Shown here in pieces: positions 8,178 through 17,010 of a stretch of 36,810 nucleotides of DNA. Source of the DNA: Sphingomonas yabuuchiae (GTDB lineage Bacteria > Pseudomonadota > Alphaproteobacteria > Sphingomonadales > Sphingomonadaceae). How positions within the stretch are numbered: the first letter of the stretch is position 1; every line of letters starts with the position of its first letter. A program made the translations under genes and the position numbers. The DNA lies in the NCBI RefSeq assembly GCF_001477495.1, contig NZ_LDTF01000011.1, positions 1 to 36,810 on the forward strand, given 5' to 3'. The notes under the pieces are model-generated. The model searched no databases. It was given only the letters and a program-made list of their open reading frames with translations, and had not been told where the DNA came from.

Positions 8178-10001
8178 TTGCGCTCTTCCTCCCTCGCCAT
8201 CGTTCTCGCCGCCCTCTCGCTGGGCGCCCCCGCCGTCGTGCAGGCGCAGGCCACCCCCATCGCGGCGCCCCAACCCGGCGAGGGCAAGGAGGACGCCCGG
8301 CTGAAGCAGCTTTTCCATGACAGCGACGAGGCGAGCCTCGCGCGCAATCCGATCAGCGGCATATTTCGCGGCGACATGCGCCGGGCCGACCGGATCGGCG
8401 ATTTCTTTTCCGACGCCTATATCGCGGCCGAGCGCGCGGCGACCGAAAAGGATCTGGAGGCGCTGAGCCGGATCGATCGGGCCAAGCTGACCCCGACCAA
8501 TCAGGTCGCCTATGACGTCTTCAAGCAGCAGGGTGAGACGACGCTGAGGGGCTTCGATCCCGCCATCGTCGCGCTGACGATCGTGCGGCCCATGGATCAT
8601 TTCTACGGCATCCAGACCTTTTATCCGGAATTCGCCTCGGGCCAGGGCGCGGCGCCGTTCAACACCGTTGTCGACTATGAAAACAACCTGAAGCGCAACG
8701 TGGAATATGCCCACCTTCTGGACCAGGCGATCACTCGCTTCCGGCAGGGCATGGCAAGCGGCATCGTCCAGCCCAAGCTGGTCGTCCGCAACATGATCGC
8801 CCAGTTCGACAATCTGCTCGCCGTGCCGGTCGGGAAGTCGACCTTCTACGGCGCGGTCCTGAATTTCCCCGCCACCGTCCCGGCAGCCGAGCAGGCGCGG
8901 CTCAAGGCCGCCTATGCCGCGCAGATCCGCGACGTGATCGTGCCCGCCGAGCAGCGGATGCGGACCTTCCTGGCCGACACCTATCTGCCGGTGGCGCGCG
9001 ATACGGTCGGCCTGTCGGGGATGCCGAACGGCGACAAGCTCTATGCCTATCTGATCGAACAGAACACCACCCTGCCCCTCAAGGCCGAGGACGTCCATCG
9101 GCTCGGTCTGTCCGAGGTCGCGCGTATCCTGAAGGCGATGGAAGTCCAGAAGCAGGCGGTCGGCTTCAAGGGCAGCCTGGCGGAGTTCTTCACCTTCCTG
9201 CGCACCGACCCGCGGTTCGCTCCGAAAAGCGCGGCACAGCTCCGTGAAGGCTATGAGGCGATCGGCCGCCGCGTCGATGCGCGCATTCGCGAGCAATTCT
9301 CGCTGATCCCCAAGACGCCGCTCGAAATCCGCCCCGTCCCGGCCTTCAAGGAAAAGACCGATGCCGGTGGCTCCTATCAGGGCGGCACGCCGGACGGGAC
9401 GCGGCCGGGTGTCTTCTATTACAACACCTATGATCTGCCATCACGATACATGTGGGAAATGGAGACGCTTTATCTCCATGAGGCGGTGCCGGGGCATCAT
9501 TTCCAGATCAGCCTGGCGCAGGAAAATGCGGCGTTGCCCGCCTTCATGCGCTTCGGCGGCAATACCGCCTATGCCGAAGGTTGGGCGCTCTATGCCGAGA
9601 CGCTGTGGCCGGAACTGGGCATGGAAACCGATCCCTATCAGCGGATGGGCGGCCTCAACGATGAAATGCTGCGCGCGATGCGGCTGGTCGTCGACACCGG
9701 CATCCACGCCAAGAGTTGGACCCGCGATCAGGCGATCGACTATATGCTCGCCAACTCGCCCATGGCACGGACCGACGCCACCGCCGAGGTCGAGCGTTAT
9801 ATCGCCATTCCGGGCCAGGCATTGGCGTACAAGATCGGCCAGCTGACGATCAGCCGGCTGAAGGCGCAGGCAAAGGCGGAACTGGGCACAAAGTTCGATC
9901 CCCGCCGCTTCCACGCGGAGGTGCTCGACACCGGCGCGCTGCCGATGCCGGTGCTGGAAAAGAAGATCGCCGACTGGATCGCGGCCGAAAAGCGCCGCTA
10001 A
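8178..10001 (+). CDS. Secreted DUF885 family protein, putative zinc peptidase
   Basis: This encodes 607 residues. Translation appears to start at the TTG at 8178, since the residues that follow (MRSSSLAIVLAALSLGAPAVVQAQA) form a clean signal peptide and no ATG fits. The protein matches the DUF885 family over its length, with the motif HEAVPGHHFQ at residues 434-443 and a downstream Glu467 in NTAYAEGWALYAE. His434, His440 and Glu467 are the likely metal ligands by comparison with gluzincin-like peptidases, with Glu435 as the catalytic residue. The substrate is unknown. It is probably periplasmic. It converges with regA across only 21 bases, without a visible terminator between. Confidence 0.85.
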   Translation: MRSSSLAIVLAALSLGAPAVVQAQATPIAAPQPGEGKEDARLKQLFHDSDEASLARNPISGIFRGDMRRADRIGDFFSDAYIAAERAATEKDLEALSRIDRAKLTPTNQVAYDVFKQQGETTLRGFDPAIVALTIVRPMDHFYGIQTFYPEFASGQGAAPFNTVVDYENNLKRNVEYAHLLDQAITRFRQGMASGIVQPKLVVRNMIAQFDNLLAVPVGKSTFYGAVLNFPATVPAAEQARLKAAYAAQIRDVIVPAEQRMRTFLADTYLPVARDTVGLSGMPNGDKLYAYLIEQNTTLPLKAEDVHRLGLSEVARILKAMEVQKQAVGFKGSLAEFFTFLRTDPRFAPKSAAQLREGYEAIGRRVDARIREQFSLIPKTPLEIRPVPAFKEKTDAGGSYQGGTPDGTRPGVFYYNTYDLPSRYMWEMETLYLHEAVPGHHFQISLAQENAALPAFMRFGGNTAYAEGWALYAETLWPELGMETDPYQRMGGLNDEMLRAMRLVVDTGIHAKSWTRDQAIDYMLANSPMARTDATAEVERYIAIPGQALAYKIGQLTISRLKAQAKAELGTKFDPRRFHAEVLDTGALPMPVLEKKIADWIAAEKRR

Positions 10002-10022
10002 TGTCTCAGGGGAAGCGCCGCG

Positions 10023-10556
10023 TCAGGGAACGTGTCGCTTCTCCAGTTTCCGCGCGAGGGTGCGACGGTGCATCCCCAGCCGCCTCGCAGTTTCCGAGAT
10101 GTTGAAATTGGTCTCGGCCAGCGTCTCGTTGATCCGTTCCCATTCCAGCGTCTTGATCGAGCTGGGCCGGTCCGTGATCGCGGTCGTCGCGTCGCCGCCC
10201 GCCTTGTGGAAGGCCGCCTCGATATCGTCGGTGTTGGACGGCTTGGCGAGGTAATGGCACGCCCCCAGCTTGATCGCCTCCACCGCCGTCGCGATGCTGG
10301 CGAAACCGGTCAGCACGACGATCAACATCTCGGGATCATGCGCGTGCAGCGTCTGCACACAGGCCAGGCCTGAGGCCTGTCCCAGCTTCAGATCGACCAC
10401 CGCATAGCGCGGTGTGGTCGCGTTCAACACCTCGCGCAGCGCATCGGGACTGGCGGCCACCCATACCCGATAGCCGCGACGCTCGAACGAGCGCTGCAGG
10501 GTTCTTGCGAAGGTCTCATCATCCTCGACGATGACCAATGAACGATCTTCGTCCAT
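10023..10556 (-). CDS. regA: Redox response regulator RegA/PrrA/ActR family
   Basis: A 177-residue response regulator. The ATG at 10556 is two bases past the stop of regB; a longer upstream frame is spurious. The receiver domain spans about residues 6-115 with acidic pair Glu11-Asp12-Asp13, phospho-acceptor Asp55 (AVVDLKLG), Thr83 and Lys105 (LAKPSN). A short linker rich in small residues leads to a Fis-type helix-turn-helix (residues 138-175, NFNISETARRLGMHRRTLAR), which is the RegA/PrrA/ActR signature. In other alphaproteobacteria RegA controls respiratory oxidases, nitrogen and carbon metabolism in response to electron-transport redox state. Its location as last gene of a quinol oxidase operon strongly suggests that oxidase is a target; that is inference. 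Confidence 0.93.
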   Translation of the reverse strand: MDEDRSLVIVEDDETFARTLQRSFERRGYRVWVAASPDALREVLNATTPRYAVVDLKLGQASGLACVQTLHAHDPEMLIVVLTGFASIATAVEAIKLGACHYLAKPSNTDDIEAAFHKAGGDATTAITDRPSSIKTLEWERINETLAETNFNISETARRLGMHRRTLARKLEKRHVP

Positions 10557-10558
10557 TT

Positions 10559-11869
10559 CTACTCCCGATCCGATACGCCGATCATACTTAAAGGTAGGGT
10601 GAGCGTGACCGCCGCGCCACCCTCGATCCGGTTCTCCGCCTCGACCCGGCCGCCCAGCTTGCGCACCACGCTGGACACCAGGAACAGGCCGACGCCATGC
10701 CCCTCGCCTTTGGTCGATTGTTGCGGTCGCCCGACCTGCGACAACGTTGCCGGGGTAAAGCCTGGCCCGCGATCGGTGACGCGCACCGCCACCGCCCCGC
10801 CCTCGCGCGCCACGGTCAAACCGACCCAATGCGGTGAAGCTTCGGCGGCGTTGTCGAGAACGTTCCAGACCGCCTGCTTGATGGCGGGGTCGGAGACGAT
10901 GGCGGCATCGTCGTCGGTGCGCTGATAGTCGAGCGCGACTTGGGCATGGCTCTGTCGCCATTCATCGACGATGGCGTCGATAAAGCGCCCAACCTCCGAC
11001 AGCTCGGCCGCCTCGCCGCGCGGTTCGCCCGCCGATTGCAAAATACGGGTGACGATCGCCTTGCACCGCTGAACCTCGGCCTGCATCTCGGCGATCTCGC
11101 CCATCAGTTCGGCATCGTCGCGCAGCTTGGGCACGCGCCGCCAGTCGCTGAGGATGACCGACAGGCTGGCCAGCGGCGTGCCGAGTTCATGCGCCGCGCC
11201 CGAGGCCAGCAGGCCCATACGGACGATATGCTCCTCCTCCGACGCCTGCTGACGCAGGTCCGCCAACCGGGCGGCGCTGAGACGCATATTGTGGCTGATC
11301 CGGGTGACGAACAGGATCAGCAACCCCGTGACCAGCGCAAAGCCCAGCCAGTTGCCCAGCGTATGCAGTCCGGCAATGTCGCCGAACAGCCATGGCGGAA
11401 AGGCGAGCGGCCGGTGATGGAGCGACAGCAGTCCGAAGCAGAGCCCGGTAATCCCCGCCAGCGCCCAGGCCGACCACGTCTCCAGCAGCACCGCGCCTAG
11501 GACCACCTGGATCAGATAGAGCGATATGAACGGATTGGTCGCACCGCCCGCCAGGAACAGCTGAAGCGTCAGCGTGCCGACGTCGAACATCAGCGCGAAG
11601 AGCAATTCGGTATTGGTGATCCGGTGGAAGCGCAGCCGGAAATAGCTGAGCAGATTGATCGCGGCCGCCATCACCAGCACGCCCATCATCGCCGGAATGG
11701 GAAGCTGAACCCCCATGACGCGGTTGACGAACAGGATCGTTATCAGCTGCCCCGCCACCGCCATCCAGCGCAGGTGGATAAGCTGCCGCATATTGGCGGT
11801 GCCCGCAGCCGCGTCGGGCTCGCGTGGGCGCACGGTAAAGGGCAGGAAGGGCGGATCGCCAGACGTCAC
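10559..11869 (-). CDS. regB: Redox sensor histidine kinase RegB/PrrB/ActS family
   Basis: A 436-residue membrane kinase. The N-terminal half has about six transmembrane helices (residues 35-205). The ubiquinone-binding heptapeptide GGxxNPF is present as GGATNPF (108-114). The dimerisation box has His227 in ASGAAHELGTPLAS, and Cys269 in QRCKAIVTRIL corresponds to the redox-active cysteine of Rhodobacter RegB. The ATPase domain shows N-box WNVLDNAAEAS, G1 DRGPGF and G2 GEGHGVGLFLV. Both redox-sensing elements known from RegB are thus conserved, so it should autophosphorylate under reducing conditions and pass phosphate to RegA. Its ATG overlaps the SURF1 stop as ATGA. Confidence 0.94.
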   Translation of the reverse strand: MTSGDPPFLPFTVRPREPDAAAGTANMRQLIHLRWMAVAGQLITILFVNRVMGVQLPIPAMMGVLVMAAAINLLSYFRLRFHRITNTELLFALMFDVGTLTLQLFLAGGATNPFISLYLIQVVLGAVLLETWSAWALAGITGLCFGLLSLHHRPLAFPPWLFGDIAGLHTLGNWLGFALVTGLLILFVTRISHNMRLSAARLADLRQQASEEEHIVRMGLLASGAAHELGTPLASLSVILSDWRRVPKLRDDAELMGEIAEMQAEVQRCKAIVTRILQSAGEPRGEAAELSEVGRFIDAIVDEWRQSHAQVALDYQRTDDDAAIVSDPAIKQAVWNVLDNAAEASPHWVGLTVAREGGAVAVRVTDRGPGFTPATLSQVGRPQQSTKGEGHGVGLFLVSSVVRKLGGRVEAENRIEGGAAVTLTLPLSMIGVSDRE

Positions 11870-12576
11870 TCGCGGCCCCGCCGCCAGAGGATGACGATGC
11901 CGACCGCCGTCAGGATCGCCAGGGCAAGCCAGGTCAGGGCATAGGAAAGATGGCTGTTCCGGAACGCCACGACGGTCAGCCCGCCGACCGGATAACCGCC
12001 GGGATTGGGCGTCTTGTCGGCGTCTATGAAATAGGGCGCGACGGCGCCCAAATGCTTGGCCTCGGAAATCGCGGCGACATCGCGCGAATACCAGCGATCG
12101 GCAGCCCGATCGTTCGACCGGAGGAACGCCCCGCCGGGCTCGGTGACGCGGATCAGCCCGGTGATACGAACGGGGCCATCAGGTCGACTATGATCGGCCC
12201 GCTTCTCGGCGGGCACGAAACCGCGATTGACGAGGACCGTGAAGCGACGGCCGACCAGCGGCGTCACGACCCAAAACCCCGGCCCCCTTTCGGTCACGGC
12301 CTGGACAAAGGTTTCGCGATCGTTGCGGAAATGGCCCTCGGCCGTCACGCGGGTATAGGCGTCGGATGCGCCAGCGCTTGAGGGAGCCGCGACGGGGGGG
12401 GCCTTGAGCCTCGCTTCCACCGTTTCGATCAGGTCCAGCTTCCAGACCCGGCGCTGCAACTGCCACAGCCCAAGCGAAAGAAAAGCCGCGATCAGCGCAA
12501 CGCCGACCGCGGTCAGGATCGCCAGCGTCAGTGGCGAACGGCCACGCCGCTCGCCGCTCACGCCAGCATTGGCCAT
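11866..12576 (-). CDS. SURF1 family oxidase assembly protein
   Basis: A 236-residue protein with the SURF1 layout: an N-terminal transmembrane helix (about 16-42, ILTAVGVALIAAFLSLGLWQLQRR, including the family's LGxWQxxR motif), a periplasmic domain with the VLVNRGFVP motif, and a C-terminal transmembrane helix (LSYALTWLALAILTAVGIVI). SURF1 proteins help insert haem into haem-copper oxidases, classically haem a. Finding it directly after cyoD of a quinol oxidase operon suggests it serves this oxidase. It shares one base with the cyoD stop (TAATG) and four with regB (ATGA), so translation is probably coupled. Confidence 0.92.
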   Translation of the reverse strand: MANAGVSGERRGRSPLTLAILTAVGVALIAAFLSLGLWQLQRRVWKLDLIETVEARLKAPPVAAPSSAGASDAYTRVTAEGHFRNDRETFVQAVTERGPGFWVVTPLVGRRFTVLVNRGFVPAEKRADHSRPDGPVRITGLIRVTEPGGAFLRSNDRAADRWYSRDVAAISEAKHLGAVAPYFIDADKTPNPGGYPVGGLTVVAFRNSHLSYALTWLALAILTAVGIVILWRRGRE

Positions 12577-12983
12577 TACATGCCGCCGCCCAGCTGGGCG
12601 GCCATGTCCGGCATCATGTTGGTGTTCATATGATACATGACCCAGATCGACCCGCTCAGCGTGATGACGACCAGCACGGCGGTAAAGACCAACGCCATCA
12701 TCGTCCAGCCACCCTCCGACTTGGTGTTCATGTGGAGGAAGTAGATCATGTGGACGACGATCTGCACAAAGGCCAGGCCCATGATGACCAGTGCGGTCGT
12801 CTGGGTATCGCCCAGCGCGCCGGTCATGACCGCCCAGAACGGGATGGCCGTCAGGATCACCGACAGCACGAACCCGATCATGTAGCCCTTGAGCGAACCA
12901 TGGCCATGGGTGTCGCCGTGCGAATGAAGATCATGGTCCAGATTGGCGTGATCGCCGTGACCATGGGGTTGATGAGCGCTCAA
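12576..12983 (-). CDS. cyoD: Cytochrome o ubiquinol oxidase subunit IV, His-rich N-terminus
   Basis: A 135-residue protein if it starts at the TTG at 12983, which overlaps the cyoC stop as TTGA; the frame continues upstream of that TTG but only inside cyoC. After a 30-residue hydrophilic leader come three transmembrane helices (about 33-55, 60-80 and 93-118), with [17 protein letters not shown] and [20 protein letters not shown] matching CyoD. Subunit IV supports assembly of the copper site and of subunit I. The leader is unusual in holding nine histidines in its first 29 residues (HQPHGHGDH..., [10 protein letters not shown]), a likely metal-binding tail. E. coli CyoD is about 109 residues, so this one is longer by that tail. 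Confidence 0.92.
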   Translation of the reverse strand: MSAHQPHGHGDHANLDHDLHSHGDTHGHGSLKGYMIGFVLSVILTAIPFWAVMTGALGDTQTTALVIMGLAFVQIVVHMIYFLHMNTKSEGGWTMMALVFTAVLVVITLSGSIWVMYHMNTNMMPDMAAQLGGGM

Positions 12984-13618
12984 CGGAGAACTCCCAGCAG
13001 ATAGACAAAGGTGAAGACGCCGATCCAGACGACGTCCAGGAAGTGCCAGAACATCGACAGGCACATCAGGCGACGCTTGTTCGCCTCGATCAGGCCGAAG
13101 CGACCGACCTGCACCATCAGCGTGACCAGCCAGATCGAGCCGAAGGTGACGTGCAGACCGTGGGTGCCGACCAGCGTGAAGAAGGACGACAGGAAGGCCG
13201 AACGCTGCGGACCCGCGCCCTCATGGATGAGGTTGGCGAATTCGTAGAGCTCGATCGACAGGAAGGCGAGACCGAACAGGCCGGTGATGCCCAGCCAGAT
13301 CAGCGTGTTCGACTTCTGGTTCTTCTCCATCGCGATCATGGCAAAGCCATAGGTGATCGACGACAGCAGCAGCATCGAAGTGTTGAGCGCGACCAGCGGA
13401 AGCTCGAAAATCTCCCGCGGGGTCGGCCCGCCCGCATAGCTGGTGCCCAGCACGCCGTAGGTGGCGAACAGGATGGCGAAGATGAGACAGTCGCTCATCA
13501 GGTACATCCAGAAGCCGATGGCGGTCGAGCCACCGGATTCATGATGATGATCCTCGTCCTCGACCAGATAATAGGTCGGGTTCTTGGCCGGATCGGCGCT
13601 CAGAACGTCGGTCGACAT
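12980..13618 (-). CDS. cyoC: Cytochrome o ubiquinol oxidase subunit III
   Basis: A 212-residue subunit III of the haem-copper quinol oxidase, with five membrane helices. Characteristic segments include [23 protein letters not shown], the [17 protein letters not shown] loop, [20 protein letters not shown] and the C-terminal [25 protein letters not shown]. The short cytoplasmic N-terminus carries an acidic/histidine patch (EDEDHHHES). It starts three bases after the cyoB stop, preceded by CAGGGAG, and overlaps cyoD by four bases. Confidence 0.96.
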   Translation of the reverse strand: MSTDVLSADPAKNPTYYLVEDEDHHHESGGSTAIGFWMYLMSDCLIFAILFATYGVLGTSYAGGPTPREIFELPLVALNTSMLLLSSITYGFAMIAMEKNQKSNTLIWLGITGLFGLAFLSIELYEFANLIHEGAGPQRSAFLSSFFTLVGTHGLHVTFGSIWLVTLMVQVGRFGLIEANKRRLMCLSMFWHFLDVVWIGVFTFVYLLGVLR

Positions 13619-13621
13619 GGA

Positions 13622-15616
13622 TCAGGCTCCCTGCCCGAGCAGACGACGCCGCTCGCTTTCCGTAGCCACGACTTCCTCCACGGGGATGTAGAAATCGCGG
13701 TCATAGTTGAACGTGTGCCAGATGGCGACGACGACGACACCGACCAGCGCGATGGCGGCCAGCCACCACATGTACCAGATCATGCCGAAGCCGAAGGCGG
13801 TCGACAGACCAGCGATGATGACGCCGGTGCCCGTGTTCTTGGGCATGTGGATGGGACGATAACCCTCGATCGGCGCCTGTGCCTTCTTGTCCTTCATGTC
13901 GTACCAGGCATCCAGCTCATGGATGACAGGCGTAAACGCGAAGTTGTAGTCCGGCGGCGGCGACGAGGTCGCCCATTCCAGCGTACGGCCGTCCCAGGGA
14001 TCGCCCGTCACGTCGCGCAGATCTTCCTTCTTCCAGATCGACACGCCGATCTGAACCAGGAAGGCTCCGATACCGCCCGCGATCATCAACGCACCGAGCA
14101 GGGCGACGACGAAGTAAATCTGGAGCGACGGATCGTCGAAGTGATGGAGGCGACGCGTCACGCCCATCAGGCCCATGATGTAGAGCGGGGTGAAGGCGAC
14201 CCAGAAGCCGATGACCCACAGCCAGAACGACACCTTGCCCCAGAACTGGTTGAGCTTGAACCCGAAGGCCTTGGGCCACCAGTAGTTGATCGCAGCAAAG
14301 GCACCGAACAGCACGCCGCCGATGATCACGTTGTGGAAGTGTGCGATCAGGAACAGCGAGTTGTGTAGCACGAAGTCGGCGGGCGGAACGGCCAGCAGAA
14401 CGCCGGTCATGCCACCGATCGAAAAGGTCAGCATGAACGCGATGGTCCACATCATCGGCAGCTCGAACCGGATGCGCCCCTTGTACATGGTGAACAGCCA
14501 GTTGAAGATCTTCGCGCCCGTCGGGATCGAGATCACCATGGTGGTGATGCCGAAGAACGAGTTGACGCTGGCGCCCGAACCCATGGTGAAGAAGTGGTGC
14601 AGCCACACCAGGTACGACAGGATCGTGATGACGATCGTGGCGTAGACCATCGAGGTATAGCCGAAAAGCCGCTTGCCGGAGAAGGTCGAGGTGACTTCCG
14701 AGAACACGCCGAACAGCGGCAGGATCAGGATGTACACCTCGGGGTGACCCCAGATCCAGATCAGGTTCACGTACATCATCGGATTGCCGCCGAGGTTGTT
14801 CGTGAAGAAGTTGGTGCCGACATAACGGTCGAGCGACAGCAGGACGAGCGTGGCGGTCAGCACGGGGAAGCTGGCGACGATCAGGACGTTCGCGCACAGC
14901 GAGGTCCAGCAGAAAACCGGCAGCTTCATCATGGTCATGCCCGGCGCGCGCATCTTGATGATGGTCGCGATCAGGTTGATGCCCGACAGGGTCGTGCCGA
15001 CACCGGCCACCTGTAGTGCCCAGATATAATAGTCGACACCGACATCGGGACTGAAATCAAGCTCCGACAGCGGCGGGAAGGCCAGCCAGCCCGTCCGCGC
15101 GAACTCGCCGATGAACAGCGAGGCCATGACCAGCACCACGCCGCCCGCCGTCATCCAGAAACTCAGATTGTTGAGATACGGGAAGGACACGTCGCGCGCG
15201 CCGATCTGGAGCGGCACGACATAGTTCATCAGGCCGGTGATGATCGGCATCGCCACGAAGAAGATCATGATGACGCCGTGGGCGGTGAACACCTGATCAT
15301 AGTGGTGCGAGTTCAGGAAGCCCTGGTTATCGCCGAACGCGATCGCCTGCTGCCCGCGCATCATCAGCGCGTCGGCAAAGCCGCGGAGCAGCATCACGAT
15401 GCCCAGGATCATGTACATGATCCCGATCCGCTTGTGATCGACGGTGGTGAACCACTCCTTCCAGAGATAGCCCCACAGCTTGAACTTGGTGATGAGCGCC
15501 AGCACCGCGATGCCGCCGACCGCGACACCCAGGAAGGTGCCGACGACGATCGGCTCGTGGATCGGCAGCGATTCGATCGATAGCCGTCCGAAGATGGTCT
15601 TTATGATGTTTTCCAT
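13622..15616 (-). CDS. cyoB: Cytochrome o ubiquinol oxidase subunit I
   Basis: The 664-residue catalytic subunit. It reduces oxygen to water with ubiquinol as donor and pumps protons across the inner membrane. Haem and copper ligands are visible: the low-spin haem ligand in [11 protein letters not shown], CuB ligand and crosslinked Tyr in [12 protein letters not shown], the His pair in [10 protein letters not shown], and haem ligands in [12 protein letters not shown]. The quinol-site residues known from E. coli CyoB are also present in [13 protein letters not shown] and [11 protein letters not shown], which supports quinol and not cytochrome c as donor. The length equals the family norm (about 660). 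It is the second gene of the cyo operon, 11 bases after cyoA. Confidence 0.98.
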   Translation of the reverse strand: MENIIKTIFGRLSIESLPIHEPIVVGTFLGVAVGGIAVLALITKFKLWGYLWKEWFTTVDHKRIGIMYMILGIVMLLRGFADALMMRGQQAIAFGDNQGFLNSHHYDQVFTAHGVIMIFFVAMPIITGLMNYVVPLQIGARDVSFPYLNNLSFWMTAGGVVLVMASLFIGEFARTGWLAFPPLSELDFSPDVGVDYYIWALQVAGVGTTLSGINLIATIIKMRAPGMTMMKLPVFCWTSLCANVLIVASFPVLTATLVLLSLDRYVGTNFFTNNLGGNPMMYVNLIWIWGHPEVYILILPLFGVFSEVTSTFSGKRLFGYTSMVYATIVITILSYLVWLHHFFTMGSGASVNSFFGITTMVISIPTGAKIFNWLFTMYKGRIRFELPMMWTIAFMLTFSIGGMTGVLLAVPPADFVLHNSLFLIAHFHNVIIGGVLFGAFAAINYWWPKAFGFKLNQFWGKVSFWLWVIGFWVAFTPLYIMGLMGVTRRLHHFDDPSLQIYFVVALLGALMIAGGIGAFLVQIGVSIWKKEDLRDVTGDPWDGRTLEWATSSPPPDYNFAFTPVIHELDAWYDMKDKKAQAPIEGYRPIHMPKNTGTGVIIAGLSTAFGFGMIWYMWWLAAIALVGVVVVAIWHTFNYDRDFYIPVEEVVATESERRRLLGQGA

Positions 15617-15627
15617 GATGGCGTGCC

Positions 15628-16839
15628 TCAGCCGCGACCCGCACCGGCATGACCAAAGGTCTGCGGGCCGGGGGTCTGCGGGATGGAAAGGAAGGACATG
15701 CGGCGGTTCTTCATCTCACCGGCATCCTGCGCGCCGTTCGACGGCGTGGGCTCCAGGCTCTGGTGCGGCGAGACCTCGATTTCCTCGGGTGACTTTTCGA
15801 GCGCACCCTTGGTCCGATCCCCATGCATCGGGCCGGTGTTGTTCACGGGCGGATTGCCCTCGCCGACCTTCATCTTGTGCGGATCGCCGCCACCGGTCAT
15901 GCGGTCGTGCATCATCACGTCCGACATGCAGGGGGTGTTGTCCGCGACGCAGCGGTTGACGACCCGGTCGAACAGGCCGCCCTGGACGCCGCTATAGTAC
16001 ATCGCGGGGACATACTCGCTCGGCTTCTCGACGGTCAGGAAGGCCGCGCGGGTCAGCTGACCCTGGCCCTTGCCCTGCCCGGCCCGCGACGTGCGGACCT
16101 TCTCGACCCACTGGTCGAAGCCGCTCGACTGCAGTGCATAGACCGGGAAGTTCATGCCCGAGAAGCCCGCGCCACTATAATGCGACGACAGCCCCTTGAA
16201 CGTTCCCTCGCGGTTCAGGACCGCGTGCAGCTTCGTCTCCATGCCGGGCATGGTGTAGATCATGCCCGCCATCGCGGGGACGTAGAAGGCGTTCATCACC
16301 GAGGTGCCGGTCAGGCGGAACTCGACGGGCCGGTCGACGGGCAAAGCAAGCTCGTTGACCGTCGCGATGCCCTGCTCCGGATAGATGAACAGCCACTTCC
16401 AGTCGAGAGCGACGACCTGGACCTCCAGCGGCTTGACGCCCGCTGCAACCGGCTGACCCGGCGCGGTGCGCTCGATCGGGCGATAGGGGTCGAGCAGGTG
16501 GGTGCTGGTCCACGTCACCGCGCCCAGGCAGATGATGATGAGCAGCGGAGCCGACCAGATCACCAGCTCCAGCATGGTGGAGTGGTCGAACTCCGGATCA
16601 TATTCGGCTTCGGTATTGCTCTTGCGATAGCGCCACGCGAACAGCACCGTCAGCGCCATCACCGGAATGATGATGAGCAGCATCAGGGCCGTCGCGATCA
16701 GCACCAGATCGCGTTGCTGCACGGCGACGTCACCGGCAGGGTTGAGCACGACCGCGTCGCATCCCCCCAGCATGGCCAGGAGGGGCAAGGCGGCCCAGCG
16801 AAGAGGGCGCAGGCGCGCAAGGCTCGACGAATGAGACAT
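15628..16839 (-). CDS. cyoA: Cytochrome o ubiquinol oxidase subunit II, lipoprotein with long C-terminal tail
   Basis: This encodes 403 residues from the ATG at 16839, which starts a lipoprotein signal (LLAMLGGC, Cys lipid site at residue 27); the longer upstream frame is not supported. Two transmembrane helices follow (about 43-65 and 90-112), then the periplasmic cupredoxin domain with [21 protein letters not shown] and the [21 protein letters not shown] segment. The CuA ligands of cytochrome c oxidases are absent ([14 protein letters not shown] in their place), as expected for a quinol oxidase. Beyond the usual end near residue 300 there is a roughly 100-residue Gly/Pro-rich extension containing a Cys pair (RCVADNTPC). 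This is the first gene of the operon and faces a divergent MFS gene. Confidence 0.96.
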   Translation of the reverse strand: MSHSSSLARLRPLRWAALPLLAMLGGCDAVVLNPAGDVAVQQRDLVLIATALMLLIIIPVMALTVLFAWRYRKSNTEAEYDPEFDHSTMLELVIWSAPLLIIICLGAVTWTSTHLLDPYRPIERTAPGQPVAAGVKPLEVQVVALDWKWLFIYPEQGIATVNELALPVDRPVEFRLTGTSVMNAFYVPAMAGMIYTMPGMETKLHAVLNREGTFKGLSSHYSGAGFSGMNFPVYALQSSGFDQWVEKVRTSRAGQGKGQGQLTRAAFLTVEKPSEYVPAMYYSGVQGGLFDRVVNRCVADNTPCMSDVMMHDRMTGGGDPHKMKVGEGNPPVNNTGPMHGDRTKGALEKSPEEIEVSPHQSLEPTPSNGAQDAGEMKNRRMSFLSIPQTPGPQTFGHAGAGRG

Positions 16840-16877
16840 ATGACAGGGGCCGCTACGCCTTTGCTGCACCTGCGCAC

Positions 16878-16896
16878 ATTGGACAGTTTGTCCAAT
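16878..16896. promoter_or_regulatory. Perfect 8-3-8 inverted repeat, candidate operator ahead of cyoA
   Basis: ATTGGACA (16878-16885), a GTT spacer and TGTCCAAT (16889-16896) form a perfect inverted repeat 38 bases upstream of the cyoA start codon, in the gap shared with the divergent MFS gene. No T run follows, so an operator is more likely than a terminator. Which regulator would bind is unknown; it does not match the FNR consensus. Confidence 0.55.
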
Positions 16897-16966
16897 CCCC
16901 CCATCGCCCGGAAAGGCGCATAGGCGCAGCAGAATGGCGGTCATGCGCGGTCTTTTTGCGCTGCAA

Positions 16967-16980
16967 CTGATCCGCTTCAA
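16967..16980 (-). promoter_or_regulatory. Possible FNR/FnrL-like box
   Basis: On the minus strand TTGAAGCGGATCAG matches the FNR-type consensus TTGAT-N4-ATCAA at eight of ten positions. It lies in the cyoA/MFS divergent region, 128 bases upstream of cyoA and 30 bases upstream of the MFS start. The match is imperfect and could be chance. Confidence 0.25.
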
Positions 16981-17010
16981 TAACTTGGAAGAAGTCAGGA
17001 CTGGCAGCTG

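Noticed and set aside
13043..14368. A 441-codon plus-strand frame opposite cyoB and cyoC
   Set aside because: Composition is repetitive Gln/His/Arg/Asp, as expected for the antisense of membrane helices in GC-rich DNA, and the opposite strand is certainly coding.
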